DNA of 64,000 nucleotides, from positions 558,001 to 622,000 of the forward strand of contig CAVQCJ010000006.1 in the NCBI GenBank assembly GCA_963711005.1, read 5' to 3'. Below are positions 35,377 to 42,987 of the stretch, piece by piece (position 1 is the first letter of the stretch; the number at the start of each line of letters is the position of its first letter). The notes beneath the pieces are model-generated. The model worked only from the letters and a program-made list of their open reading frames with translations, was not told the DNA's origin and searched no databases. Origin of the DNA: CAVQCJ01 sp963711005. GTDB lineage: Bacteria > Actinomycetota > Actinomycetes > Prado026. A program made the translations under genes and the position numbers.

Positions 35377-35382
35377 ACGGTA
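35377..35382 (-). promoter_or_regulatory. Leaderless -10 box of the acyltransferase-SGNH transcript
   Basis: TACCGT on the minus strand with a 7-nt gap to ATG 35369. Confidence 0.5.
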
Positions 35383-35444
35383 ACCCGGGACACGGGCACC
35401 CGCCGGTCATCCGGAGGATCGGCCGACCACGCGGGTCGTGGAGG

Positions 35445-35450
35445 TACCGT
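35445..35450 (+). promoter_or_regulatory. Leaderless -10 box of the second AftD-like gene
   Basis: TACCGT with a 6-nt gap to ATG 35457, the start of a 10-codon ORF. Confidence 0.5.
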
Positions 35451-35456
35451 GACGTC

Positions 35457-35489
35457 ATGCGGTCTGTGAGCGCCCCCGGCCTGCCGTGA
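35457..35489 (+). CDS. Candidate leaderless leader peptide of the second AftD-like gene
   Basis: A 10-residue ORF (MRSVSAPGLP) starting 6 nt after a TACCGT box. Its stop overlaps the GTG of the AftD-like gene (GTGA), so the large protein would be made by termination-reinitiation. Confidence 0.4.
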   Translation: MRSVSAPGLP

Positions 35490-38400
35490 CCCAGGAGCTC
35501 ACGACCACCCTCGCTGACGGGGACCGCGGGAAGAACGGCGACCCACGCCTGCCTTGGCGAACCCTCGGCCCGGAGAAGATCGCCTTCGGCCTGCTGTGGC
35601 TGACGCTGGGACTGATCGTCTTCCTGAACCGGTTCGGCCAGCTCACCCCGGACATCAAGCCCGAGATCTATCTCGCGCCTGGACGGTCCGCCATCGAGCT
35701 GTTGTCGAGCTGGTTCGAGGACCAGCAGCTGGGCCTGCCGAACTTCAACGTCGGGCTCGCACCCGTCGCTGCCTTCGTGGCCCTGCTGCATGCGCTCGGC
35801 CTCAGCCCCGAGCTGTCGATGCGCGTGCTGCGCCTGCTCCTGCTCAGCGTCGGCGGTTGGGGAACGGTCCGTCTCTACGCGCACGTCGCCCGCGACCGCG
35901 CCACCCCCGTGGGGCGCGTGCTCGCGGCCGTCGTCTACCTCGTGAACCCGTACGTGTGGGTCGCCGGGGACACCCTTGCGATCACACTTCCGCTCGCCTT
36001 CCTGCCCTGGCAGGTGCTGTTCCTCATGAGAGCCCTCGAGGAACCTCGGGGCTGGCGATGGCCGGCCATGTTCGCGTTGACCTTCGTCGCGATGGGCGGC
36101 ATGAACGCGGGCGTCGTCCCCGCCATGCAGCTTCTCTACGTCCCTGCCGTGCTCTGGTACGTCGTCCGGCGTTCCCACCCGCAGCCGCGGCTGCTGCTCG
36201 CCTCGCTCGCCCGCTGCGCTGTCCTCACCGGGCTCGTTTCTCTGTACTGGTTGTTGCCTGCCCTGGCGGCCAGTGGCGTCGGCGGCAACGTGGTGAACAA
36301 CTCCGAGACCTTCCGCGGGATCGCCGGGCCGTCCTCGTTCGCCGAAGTGCTCCGAGGCCTCGGGCTGTGGGTCATGTACGGACGCGGGCCGAGCGGCCCC
36401 TGGCAGCCCGGGTTCAGCTCGTACCTCACCAATCCTTTCGTCGTCGTCGCCAGCTTCGCGCTGCCTGTCCTCTTCGCGGCATCGGCTCTGGTTGTCCGTG
36501 GCAGCGTCAGGCAGCTGGCGATGATCATGGTCGGTCTGGCCGCGGTGGTGATGGTCGGGCTGCACCCGCCAGACCGGCTTGCACCAGTGGGGTCGGCGAT
36601 GCGGTTCCTCTTCGAGCACTCGGCCGCGGCTGCCTTCCGCACCACCAACAAGGCGGGCGCCGTGCTCGTCCTGGGGATGGCGCTGCTGGTCGCCGTGGCA
36701 GGCGCTGCGGTTGCACGCCGGCTCTCGCCCAGTGCGCTCGTCGCCTCCGCAGCCGCCCTCGCGCTGCTCTTCGTGGCCGGGGCGTGGCCGGCGTTCAGCG
36801 GGGGCCTCTACAGCGACAGCCTGACCGTCCCGTCCTACTGGTCGCAGGCAGCAGCCGCTGCGGACGCGGGCAGTGCCTACCAGCGAGTCTGGCTTGTCCC
36901 CGGGCAGGTGCGGTCGGACTACCGATGGTCGCAAGAACGCGTCGACGACATCGACAAGTCCCTGCTCTCCCGGCCCTCGGTCGTGCAGTACACGATCCCG
37001 GCGGCAGTGCCCGAGTCCGCCAACTTCCTCACGGCGGTCGACACGGCGATGCAGGAGGGCTCACTGCCGCCAGGGGCCGTCTCTGCAGCCGCGCGCTACA
37101 TGGGCGTCAGCGACGTCCTCGTCCGGAACGACCTCGTGTGGGAGCAGACGAACGGAGCCCGACCCGCCACCGTGCAGGCACAGGTGGCACCGGACACCGG
37201 GCTGCTCCCCGACGGCGTGTTCGGAGCGCCGGGGGAGAACTCGGTGGCTCCAGGCCAACCACCGGCGTCAGCGTTCGAGGCCGCCCTGCCGCCCCTGGAG
37301 CGCTACCAGGTGACCGACAGCCGCGCCATGCTGCGCGTCGAACCGCTAGCGGGCGGCGTTCTCGTCGACGGCGATGGCTGGGCCGTGGCGCCGCTCGTCG
37401 CGGCAGGACTCCTGGATCGGCAACCCGTCTTCAGGTACCTGGGCGAGACCGACCCGGCCGGCCTGGGTCAGGCTCTGCAGGCGGGCACTCGGTTGGTCAT
37501 CACCGACACCAACCGGAGACGGCAGTCCTTGACCGACAGGTTGGCCGACAGCCAGGGCCCGTTGCTCGGTGCCGGTCAACCCACCGGACCCAGTCGCGTC
37601 CTGTTCTCGAGTGCAGCCCAGACGGTGCTTCGGGTCGAGGGTGGCGAGGTGACCGCGACGAGCGAGGGCTCGGTCTTCGGCGCTCTGCCGTATGCCGCAC
37701 CGGAGAACGCCTTCGACACGGACGAACGGACCGCGTGGCTCTTCGGGGACTTCGGCAACGCGGTCGGGCAGAGCGTGCGGGTGCGTCTTGACTCGCCGCA
37801 CACCATCAGTCGACTGCACCTGGTGATGCGTCCTGTCGGTCCCGTCGTGATCGCTCGTGTCCGGCTGCGAGTCGGCGACCTGCTCCGGTCGTTGGACGTT
37901 CCCTCGTCCGGAGTGCTGGACGTCCAGATCCCGCCGACAACGACCCAGACGGTCGAGCTGACCGTGCTGCGGACGAGCGGTTCGGGGATCAACCTGGTGG
38001 GCGTCAACGAGATCGGGATCTCCGGCGTCAAGATCACTCGGGTCGCCCGGATGCCGACGCAGCTGACCGGACTGGCCCGACAGCTCGACCCAGCCGACAA
38101 GGCGCGTCTCGCCCAGACTCCTATCGACGTCGTCTTCTCCCGGGTGCGGGGCACCGAGTCCTCGGGTGACGACGAGGAGATCGGGCTCAACCGTGACTTC
38201 ACCCTGCCGCAGGAGCGGACCTTCCGCCTGTACGGGCTGGTCCGTCCCGACTCCGCTGCTGCCGACGAGCGGATCGACGCACTGCTGGGGTACCGCGGCA
38301 ACGTCGTGGCCACGTCGTCGTCCCGCGTCTTCGGAAGCCCGGACGTCCGCGCATCCTTCGCGGTGGACGGCAGCCCTTACACGGGCTGGTCACCGGCCAG

Positions 38401-39706
38401 CCCAGTGGTCGGCCAGTCGCTGACCCTCCGTGGTCCGCCCCAGCGGGTCGACCACATCGACGTCCTGCAGCCGGCCGGGGCCACCGGCGCGCCCGCGTCC
38501 TTCGCCTCCGAGGTCCAGGTGTACCTCGACGGGCGACTGGTCGCAGATGCTGCCCTTCATCCGGGCCTGTCGCGCATCCCGGTGCTGCCGCAGACTGCCG
38601 GCGAGCTCAGGCTCGTGATCGCCGGACAGACCGGGACGGGCTTCGTGCAGTTCTCGGAGGTTCACTTCGGGAACGCCCACATCTCCCCGGCTCCCGCAAC
38701 GGCGCTCGCCGGGTGCGTACCAGTCGCGGAGCTCGACGGGCAGGTCTTGTCGATGCGGCCGCTTCGGCCGTTGACGGGCATGGGGCCGACTGTCTTCTCT
38801 GGTTGCGGTGCACCGCTGACACTCACCGCGGGACCGCATCGGCTCCGTGCACTCCAGGACTGGATGCCCGACGAGCTCGTACTGCGGGACCGCAGCGGCG
38901 ACCAGCCTTCACCCGGGCCTACGGTCGTCCCGGATACGTCCATCCAACGTCTCTCCGCCACCCACTGGCGGATCACCGCAACGCTGCCCGCCGGTCCCCA
39001 GGTCCTCGTGCTCGGGCAGAACTACGACCCACGGTGGACCGCAACGATCGACGGACGGTCGGCCGGTCCCGTAACCGTCGCCGACGGGTACTCCGCCGCA
39101 TGGATCGTGACGGCACCGGGGCGGCACACGATGGACATCCGGTTCGGGCCGCAGCAGGCGTCGACCGTCGCGCTGTTCGTCTCGTGCGTTGCGGTCGCGC
39201 TCTGCGTGGGCCTCGCGCTCCTGGGACGAAGGCGCCGGGTGCCACTACGACCGGGAAGCCAGGCACGGACGACGCCTCGCGCGGGGCGTAGGAGTCGCGG
39301 CCCGGTGTGGCGCGGCACGGGCAGTTCGGGCGACAGGGGCGCCGGCGGCGCCGTGCTCGCCTGGGCCGGCGTCGTGTTGGCCGCGTGGCTGCTCGGAGGG
39401 CTACCGGTCGGAGCCGTGGCCCTGGTGCTCGCCCTTTGGCACCTGTGGCGGGCACCCGATCCGCGCAGGCTGATCCAGCTGAGCGTGGTGCTGCTCGTGC
39501 TGTGCCCCGTCACGTTCGTCGTCGGCAACGCGTCCCGGTGGGGGGTGATCACACCGGACCTCGTCCTGCAGAACGAATGGCCGCACTGGCTCGCGGCAGT
39601 CGCGCTCCTGCTGCTGTTCGTCGGGGTCTGGCGCGAAGACCGCGCGCCGGCGACCCCTCAGCGGGCCGAGGCGCCGCCAGCGTCCGGAACGGAGGTCCCC
39701 CCGTGA
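35486..39706 (+). CDS. AftD-like arabinofuranosyltransferase (second copy, DUF3367 type)
   Basis: 1406 residues. The N-terminal third has about eleven transmembrane helices with GT-C features: LTPDIKPEIYLAPGRSAIELLSSW in loop 1 and VVYLVNPYVWVAGDTLAITLPLAFLPW. The extracytoplasmic part has discoidin-like modules (AFDTDERTAWLFGDFGNAVGQSVRV near residue 740; SFAVDGSPYTGWSPASP near 955). It ends in a Pro/Arg-rich stretch and more helices. It resembles AftD in size and architecture but differs clearly in sequence from the copy at 22187-26332, so it is probably a paralogue with another acceptor. It overlaps the convergent methyltransferase gene by 49 nt. Confidence 0.75.
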   Translation: MTQELTTTLADGDRGKNGDPRLPWRTLGPEKIAFGLLWLTLGLIVFLNRFGQLTPDIKPEIYLAPGRSAIELLSSWFEDQQLGLPNFNVGLAPVAAFVALLHALGLSPELSMRVLRLLLLSVGGWGTVRLYAHVARDRATPVGRVLAAVVYLVNPYVWVAGDTLAITLPLAFLPWQVLFLMRALEEPRGWRWPAMFALTFVAMGGMNAGVVPAMQLLYVPAVLWYVVRRSHPQPRLLLASLARCAVLTGLVSLYWLLPALAASGVGGNVVNNSETFRGIAGPSSFAEVLRGLGLWVMYGRGPSGPWQPGFSSYLTNPFVVVASFALPVLFAASALVVRGSVRQLAMIMVGLAAVVMVGLHPPDRLAPVGSAMRFLFEHSAAAAFRTTNKAGAVLVLGMALLVAVAGAAVARRLSPSALVASAAALALLFVAGAWPAFSGGLYSDSLTVPSYWSQAAAAADAGSAYQRVWLVPGQVRSDYRWSQERVDDIDKSLLSRPSVVQYTIPAAVPESANFLTAVDTAMQEGSLPPGAVSAAARYMGVSDVLVRNDLVWEQTNGARPATVQAQVAPDTGLLPDGVFGAPGENSVAPGQPPASAFEAALPPLERYQVTDSRAMLRVEPLAGGVLVDGDGWAVAPLVAAGLLDRQPVFRYLGETDPAGLGQALQAGTRLVITDTNRRRQSLTDRLADSQGPLLGAGQPTGPSRVLFSSAAQTVLRVEGGEVTATSEGSVFGALPYAAPENAFDTDERTAWLFGDFGNAVGQSVRVRLDSPHTISRLHLVMRPVGPVVIARVRLRVGDLLRSLDVPSSGVLDVQIPPTTTQTVELTVLRTSGSGINLVGVNEIGISGVKITRVARMPTQLTGLARQLDPADKARLAQTPIDVVFSRVRGTESSGDDEEIGLNRDFTLPQERTFRLYGLVRPDSAAADERIDALLGYRGNVVATSSSRVFGSPDVRASFAVDGSPYTGWSPASPVVGQSLTLRGPPQRVDHIDVLQPAGATGAPASFASEVQVYLDGRLVADAALHPGLSRIPVLPQTAGELRLVIAGQTGTGFVQFSEVHFGNAHISPAPATALAGCVPVAELDGQVLSMRPLRPLTGMGPTVFSGCGAPLTLTAGPHRLRALQDWMPDELVLRDRSGDQPSPGPTVVPDTSIQRLSATHWRITATLPAGPQVLVLGQNYDPRWTATIDGRSAGPVTVADGYSAAWIVTAPGRHTMDIRFGPQQASTVALFVSCVAVALCVGLALLGRRRRVPLRPGSQARTTPRAGRRSRGPVWRGTGSSGDRGAGGAVLAWAGVVLAAWLLGGLPVGAVALVLALWHLWRAPDPRRLIQLSVVLLVLCPVTFVVGNASRWGVITPDLVLQNEWPHWLAAVALLLLFVGVWREDRAPATPQRAEAPPASGTEVPP

Positions 39707-40506
39707 ACGTAGAGACGGCGCGTGGCAGCCATCAGTCGTGGGTATCTGGGCAGCACCTGCCAGGCCAGATGTCGGGCCGGCTCGAGGGCGTACAGGTGGA
39801 CCGCCCGCCGCCAGGCTACGTCCAGCCCGCGAGGCGGGCGCCACGCAACCGGCCGCTGCCACCCGAACACCTTGACCCCGTTGCACCACCGTGAGTCGAA
39901 GTCGTGCTCGGCGGCCAGGTCGAAGAGAAGCCGGTACCCGGGGTGCCGCTCGACGTAAGAGCGGGTGGCTGCGTCCACCTGGCGCCATGAGGCGTCGTCC
40001 ACGATGACCAGGGCGGCATCGGCGAGCAGCGGCTCGGCCATCGCCAGCCCCAGGTACTGGGCGACCCGTGAGTGCGCGCCGTCGTAGAAGTACACCCCGA
40101 CGCTCCAGCCGGGCGGCCCTGGGCGCAGGAGGCGGAAGGCGTCGCCACGCACGAAGCGGACACCGGTGGCGCAGCCGAACTCCTCCAGGGTGGATCGCAC
40201 CGCGGAGGTGGCTTCGTCCGGGTCGGTACCGAACTCGCGGAAGCTCTCGACCGCGATCGCCCGCGCTCCGACCTGACCGAGCATCGCACCCACCAGTGAC
40301 CGCCCCCGGTAGGAACCGACCTCGAGATAGATCTCGTCGGTAGCCATGCGCCCGACTGCGAGGTTCAGCAGCGTCAGCGTGTGCTCGGTGGTCATGCCAG
40401 GAACCTGCTCGACCACGCGGGCGAACCGGCGGTCCGATGGATGCTCGGCATGCGTGTCACCGCCGAACGCCCTTGGCAGGTCGGCCACGAACCCGGCTAC
40501 ATCCAC
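39658..40506 (-). CDS. Class I SAM-dependent methyltransferase, Methyltransf_24 type
   Basis: 282 residues. Motif I is IYLEVGSYRGRSLVGAMLGQVGARAIAVES (about residues 58-87); the catalytic region is VGVYFYDGAHSRVAQYLGLAMAEPLLADAALVIVDDASW. The family includes sugar O-methyltransferases and related enzymes of glycan clusters. It starts at GTG 40506, with AGGAGG about 6 nt upstream, and diverges from the flippase gene. A TAGTCT box at 40539-40544 is a likely -10. Confidence 0.78.
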   Translation of the reverse strand: MDVAGFVADLPRAFGGDTHAEHPSDRRFARVVEQVPGMTTEHTLTLLNLAVGRMATDEIYLEVGSYRGRSLVGAMLGQVGARAIAVESFREFGTDPDEATSAVRSTLEEFGCATGVRFVRGDAFRLLRPGPPGWSVGVYFYDGAHSRVAQYLGLAMAEPLLADAALVIVDDASWRQVDAATRSYVERHPGYRLLFDLAAEHDFDSRWCNGVKVFGWQRPVAWRPPRGLDVAWRRAVHLYALEPARHLAWQVLPRYPRLMAATRRLYVHGGTSVPDAGGASAR

Positions 40507-40538
40507 GGAACCTCCTCACTGCTGGACGGGCCGCAGGC

Positions 40539-40544
40539 AGACTA
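40539..40544 (-). promoter_or_regulatory. Probable -10 box of the Methyltransf_24-type gene
   Basis: TAGTCT on the minus strand; transcription starting about 7 nt downstream would leave a short leader with the AGGAGG site. Confidence 0.4.
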
Positions 40545-40581
40545 CCCAGCAAGGCGACGACGCCCACGCTGTCCGTCGGGC

Positions 40582-40587
40582 TAGCCT
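40582..40587 (+). promoter_or_regulatory. Probable -10 box of the flippase gene
   Basis: TAGCCT, 41 nt before ATG 40629; a short leader with GGGAGGAA would follow. Confidence 0.4.
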
Positions 40588-40628
40588 GCACGTGCGTCGG
40601 CCGACCGGCTGGCAGGCGGGAGGAACCG

Positions 40629-41972
40629 ATGCCGGAGGCGGACGACGCAGCGCCGTCCGCGGGTCCCCGACCCGAACGCGCTGCTCGTGCCCACGTCGGT
40701 CGAGCCGCGGCGCTCCTCGGGTTCTCCACCACGATGGCGAACGTGCTCGGCTACGGCTTCGCCGTGGTGCTGTCCAGATCGCTCGGCCCGTCCGACTTCG
40801 GGGCGCTGGCGGCTCTGCTCGCAGCCGCGCTGATCGGGAGCATCCCGGGGGTGGCGCTGCAGCTCGCGGTCGCTCGCTCGTCCGCCGCGGGCTCGGCGGC
40901 CACCGAGGCGGCCGAGGTGGCCCGGTGGCTGCGGATCGCGGTGGTGACCGGGGTGCTCCTGATGCTCGGGACCTGGGCCCTTGCTCCCCTCGCCGACTCC
41001 TTCCTGGCCCTGCCGAGCCCAGCCCCGGTGCTCTGGCTGGGCGTCGTGCTGCTGCCGACCACCGTGACCGGCGCCTTCCAGGGACGGTTGCTGGGGGCGG
41101 AGCGCCACGAGCGGCTGTCAGCGACGTACCTCGCAGTGGCGGGCTTCCGCTTCGTCGCCGGTGTCGCGGCGGCCTGGCTCGGCTGGTCGATCACCGGAGC
41201 CCTGGCCGGCGCGGCGGTCGCCAGCCTGCTGGCCTGCGTACTCTCCGCAGCTCTCGCCGGCGTTCCCAGCCAGTCGCCCGGGGGCTCGCCCGTACCCGTG
41301 CTGTTGCGCGAGATGGGGACCGCCGCGTCGGCAACGGCGGCGATCCTCGTCCTGGCCAACGTGGACGTCCTCCTCGCCCGTCACTACCTGCCGGCCGCCA
41401 CCTCTGGGCACTACGCCGTCGGCAGCCTGTTCACGAAGGCGGCCTTCTGGGCGCCGCACTTCCTCGCCGTGCTCGCCTATCCGATCCTGGCCAGGAGGAC
41501 AGCCCAGCGCCGAGCCCTCCTGATCGCGCTCGGTCTCACCGTGGCGATCGGGCTGCTGGCTGTGACGGGCGCCGCCGTCGTCGCCCACGTGTTGATCGAC
41601 CTGACAACCGGCCCCGCGTACGCCGACATCGCCCCGCTGGCCCCCGCCTTCGCGGTGCTGGGGATGCTCATGGCTGTCCTGCAGCTGATGGTGTACGCCG
41701 GGCTGGCACGCCGACGCCGGGTGACCGAGGCCATCGTGTGGTCCGGCATCGTGGCCGAGACCGCCCTTGTTGCCGCGGCATGGCACGGTGGCCCCGGCCA
41801 GATCCTGGCCGCCTGCATCGCGGTCAACACCGCCGTCGCGGTCCTGGTCGTCGGCCGCGAGCTCGGCGCTGCGCGGGCGGAGGGCTCGCAGCTGGTGCGC
41901 CCCGCCGCGCTCGAACCGGGTTCCGCACCGCTCTCGCCGCCGGCAGGTGCCCCAGGGGTCGCGGGTCTGTGA
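40629..41972 (+). CDS. Polysaccharide flippase (Wzx/MurJ-like MOP superfamily)
   Basis: 447 residues with about twelve transmembrane helices. The N-terminal segment LLGFSTTMANVLGYGFAVVLSRSLGPSDFGALAALLAAALIG is the start of the polysaccharide_synt family (Wzx-type lipid-linked-oligosaccharide flippases); LANVDVLLARHYLPAATSGHYAVGSLFTKAAFW is the characteristic middle segment. It moves a polyprenyl-linked glycan to the outer face. The Pro/Ala-rich C-terminal tail is cytoplasmic. GGGAGGAA gives a strong ribosome-binding site. It probably serves the glycan made by the neighbouring glycosyltransferases. Confidence 0.82.
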   Translation: MPEADDAAPSAGPRPERAARAHVGRAAALLGFSTTMANVLGYGFAVVLSRSLGPSDFGALAALLAAALIGSIPGVALQLAVARSSAAGSAATEAAEVARWLRIAVVTGVLLMLGTWALAPLADSFLALPSPAPVLWLGVVLLPTTVTGAFQGRLLGAERHERLSATYLAVAGFRFVAGVAAAWLGWSITGALAGAAVASLLACVLSAALAGVPSQSPGGSPVPVLLREMGTAASATAAILVLANVDVLLARHYLPAATSGHYAVGSLFTKAAFWAPHFLAVLAYPILARRTAQRRALLIALGLTVAIGLLAVTGAAVVAHVLIDLTTGPAYADIAPLAPAFAVLGMLMAVLQLMVYAGLARRRRVTEAIVWSGIVAETALVAAAWHGGPGQILAACIAVNTAVAVLVVGRELGAARAEGSQLVRPAALEPGSAPLSPPAGAPGVAGL

Positions 41973-42002
41973 GCTCGGCGACGGCAGCGACCGCTGCCCC
42001 GC

Positions 42003-42983
42003 TCAGGCGTCGATCCCGGTAATGTCGGGGTGGACCCGGAACCACTCGACGGTGCGCCGCACCCCTTCCTCGACTCCGATCGACGGGGTCCAGCCGAGCG
42101 TCTGCATCGCCAGGGTGATGTCCGGCCGGCGCACGGACGGGTCGTCCTCCGGTCGCGGCACGAAGACGATCGTCGACGAGCTGCCCGTCGCCGACACCAC
42201 CAGCTCGGCCAGCTTGAGCACGGAGAGCTCGCCGGGGTTGCCGATGTTCATTGGTCCGGCGTGACCGCTCTCGAGCAGCCGGAGCAGACCCTCGACCTCG
42301 TCGTCGACGTAGCACACCGAGCGGGTCTGCTCGCCGTCGCCGGCGACGGTCAGCGGCTCCCCCCGCAGGGCCTGGGTGATGAAGGTCGGGATCGCCCGCC
42401 CGTCGCGCGGGCGCATCCGCGGTCCGTACGTGTTGAAGATGCGCGCGATGACGGTGTCGGTGCCGTAGGTGCGGCGGTAAGCCATCGTCACCGCCTCGGC
42501 GAACCGCTTCGCCTCGTCGTAGACGCCGCGCGGGCCGACCGGGTTGACGTGCCCCCAGTACGACTCCGGCTGCGGGTGCACCTGCGGGTCGCCGTAGGTC
42601 TCCGACGTCGAGGCCAGCATGAACCGCGCGCCCTTGGCGTGCGCGAGGTCGAGGGCGTGCCGGGTTCCCTCCGAGCCGACCCGCAGCGTCTCGATCGGGA
42701 GCTGCAGGTAGTCCAGCGGCGACGCGGGCGAGGCGAAGTGCAGCACCGCGTCGACCGACCCGTCGACGTCGAACGGCGCCGACACGTCGCAGTCCAGGAA
42801 CGCGAAGCCCGCCTGCTCGCGCAGGTGCTCGACGTTAGCGGCCGCACCGGTGCTCAGGTTGTCCAGGCACAGCACGGCCCAGCCGCGTCCGAGCAGTCGC
42901 TCGCACAGGTGCGAGCCGAGGAACCCGGCACCACCGGTGACGACGGCCCGGCCAGGTCCGGGCCGCGGTCGGCTCGAGCTCAT
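42003..42983 (-). CDS. UDP-glucuronate decarboxylase-like (UDP-xylose synthase) SDR enzyme
   Basis: 326 residues. The NAD loop is AVVTGGAGFLGSHLCERLL (about residues 13-31), followed by LHFASPASPLDYLQLPIETLRVGSEGTRHAL and the catalytic ASTSETYGDPQVHPQPESYWGHVNPVGPRGVYDEAKRFAEA (YxxxK). Those last blocks are the signature of UXS, which turns UDP-glucuronate into UDP-xylose. Related dehydratases share only parts of them. It is 4 bp downstream of the lipoprotein hydrolase gene and so probably co-transcribed with it. It supplies a sugar nucleotide for the glycan region. Confidence 0.85.
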   Translation of the reverse strand: MSSSRPRPGPGRAVVTGGAGFLGSHLCERLLGRGWAVLCLDNLSTGAAANVEHLREQAGFAFLDCDVSAPFDVDGSVDAVLHFASPASPLDYLQLPIETLRVGSEGTRHALDLAHAKGARFMLASTSETYGDPQVHPQPESYWGHVNPVGPRGVYDEAKRFAEAVTMAYRRTYGTDTVIARIFNTYGPRMRPRDGRAIPTFITQALRGEPLTVAGDGEQTRSVCYVDDEVEGLLRLLESGHAGPMNIGNPGELSVLKLAELVVSATGSSSTIVFVPRPEDDPSVRRPDITLAMQTLGWTPSIGVEEGVRRTVEWFRVHPDITGIDA

Positions 42984-42987
42984 GCGC

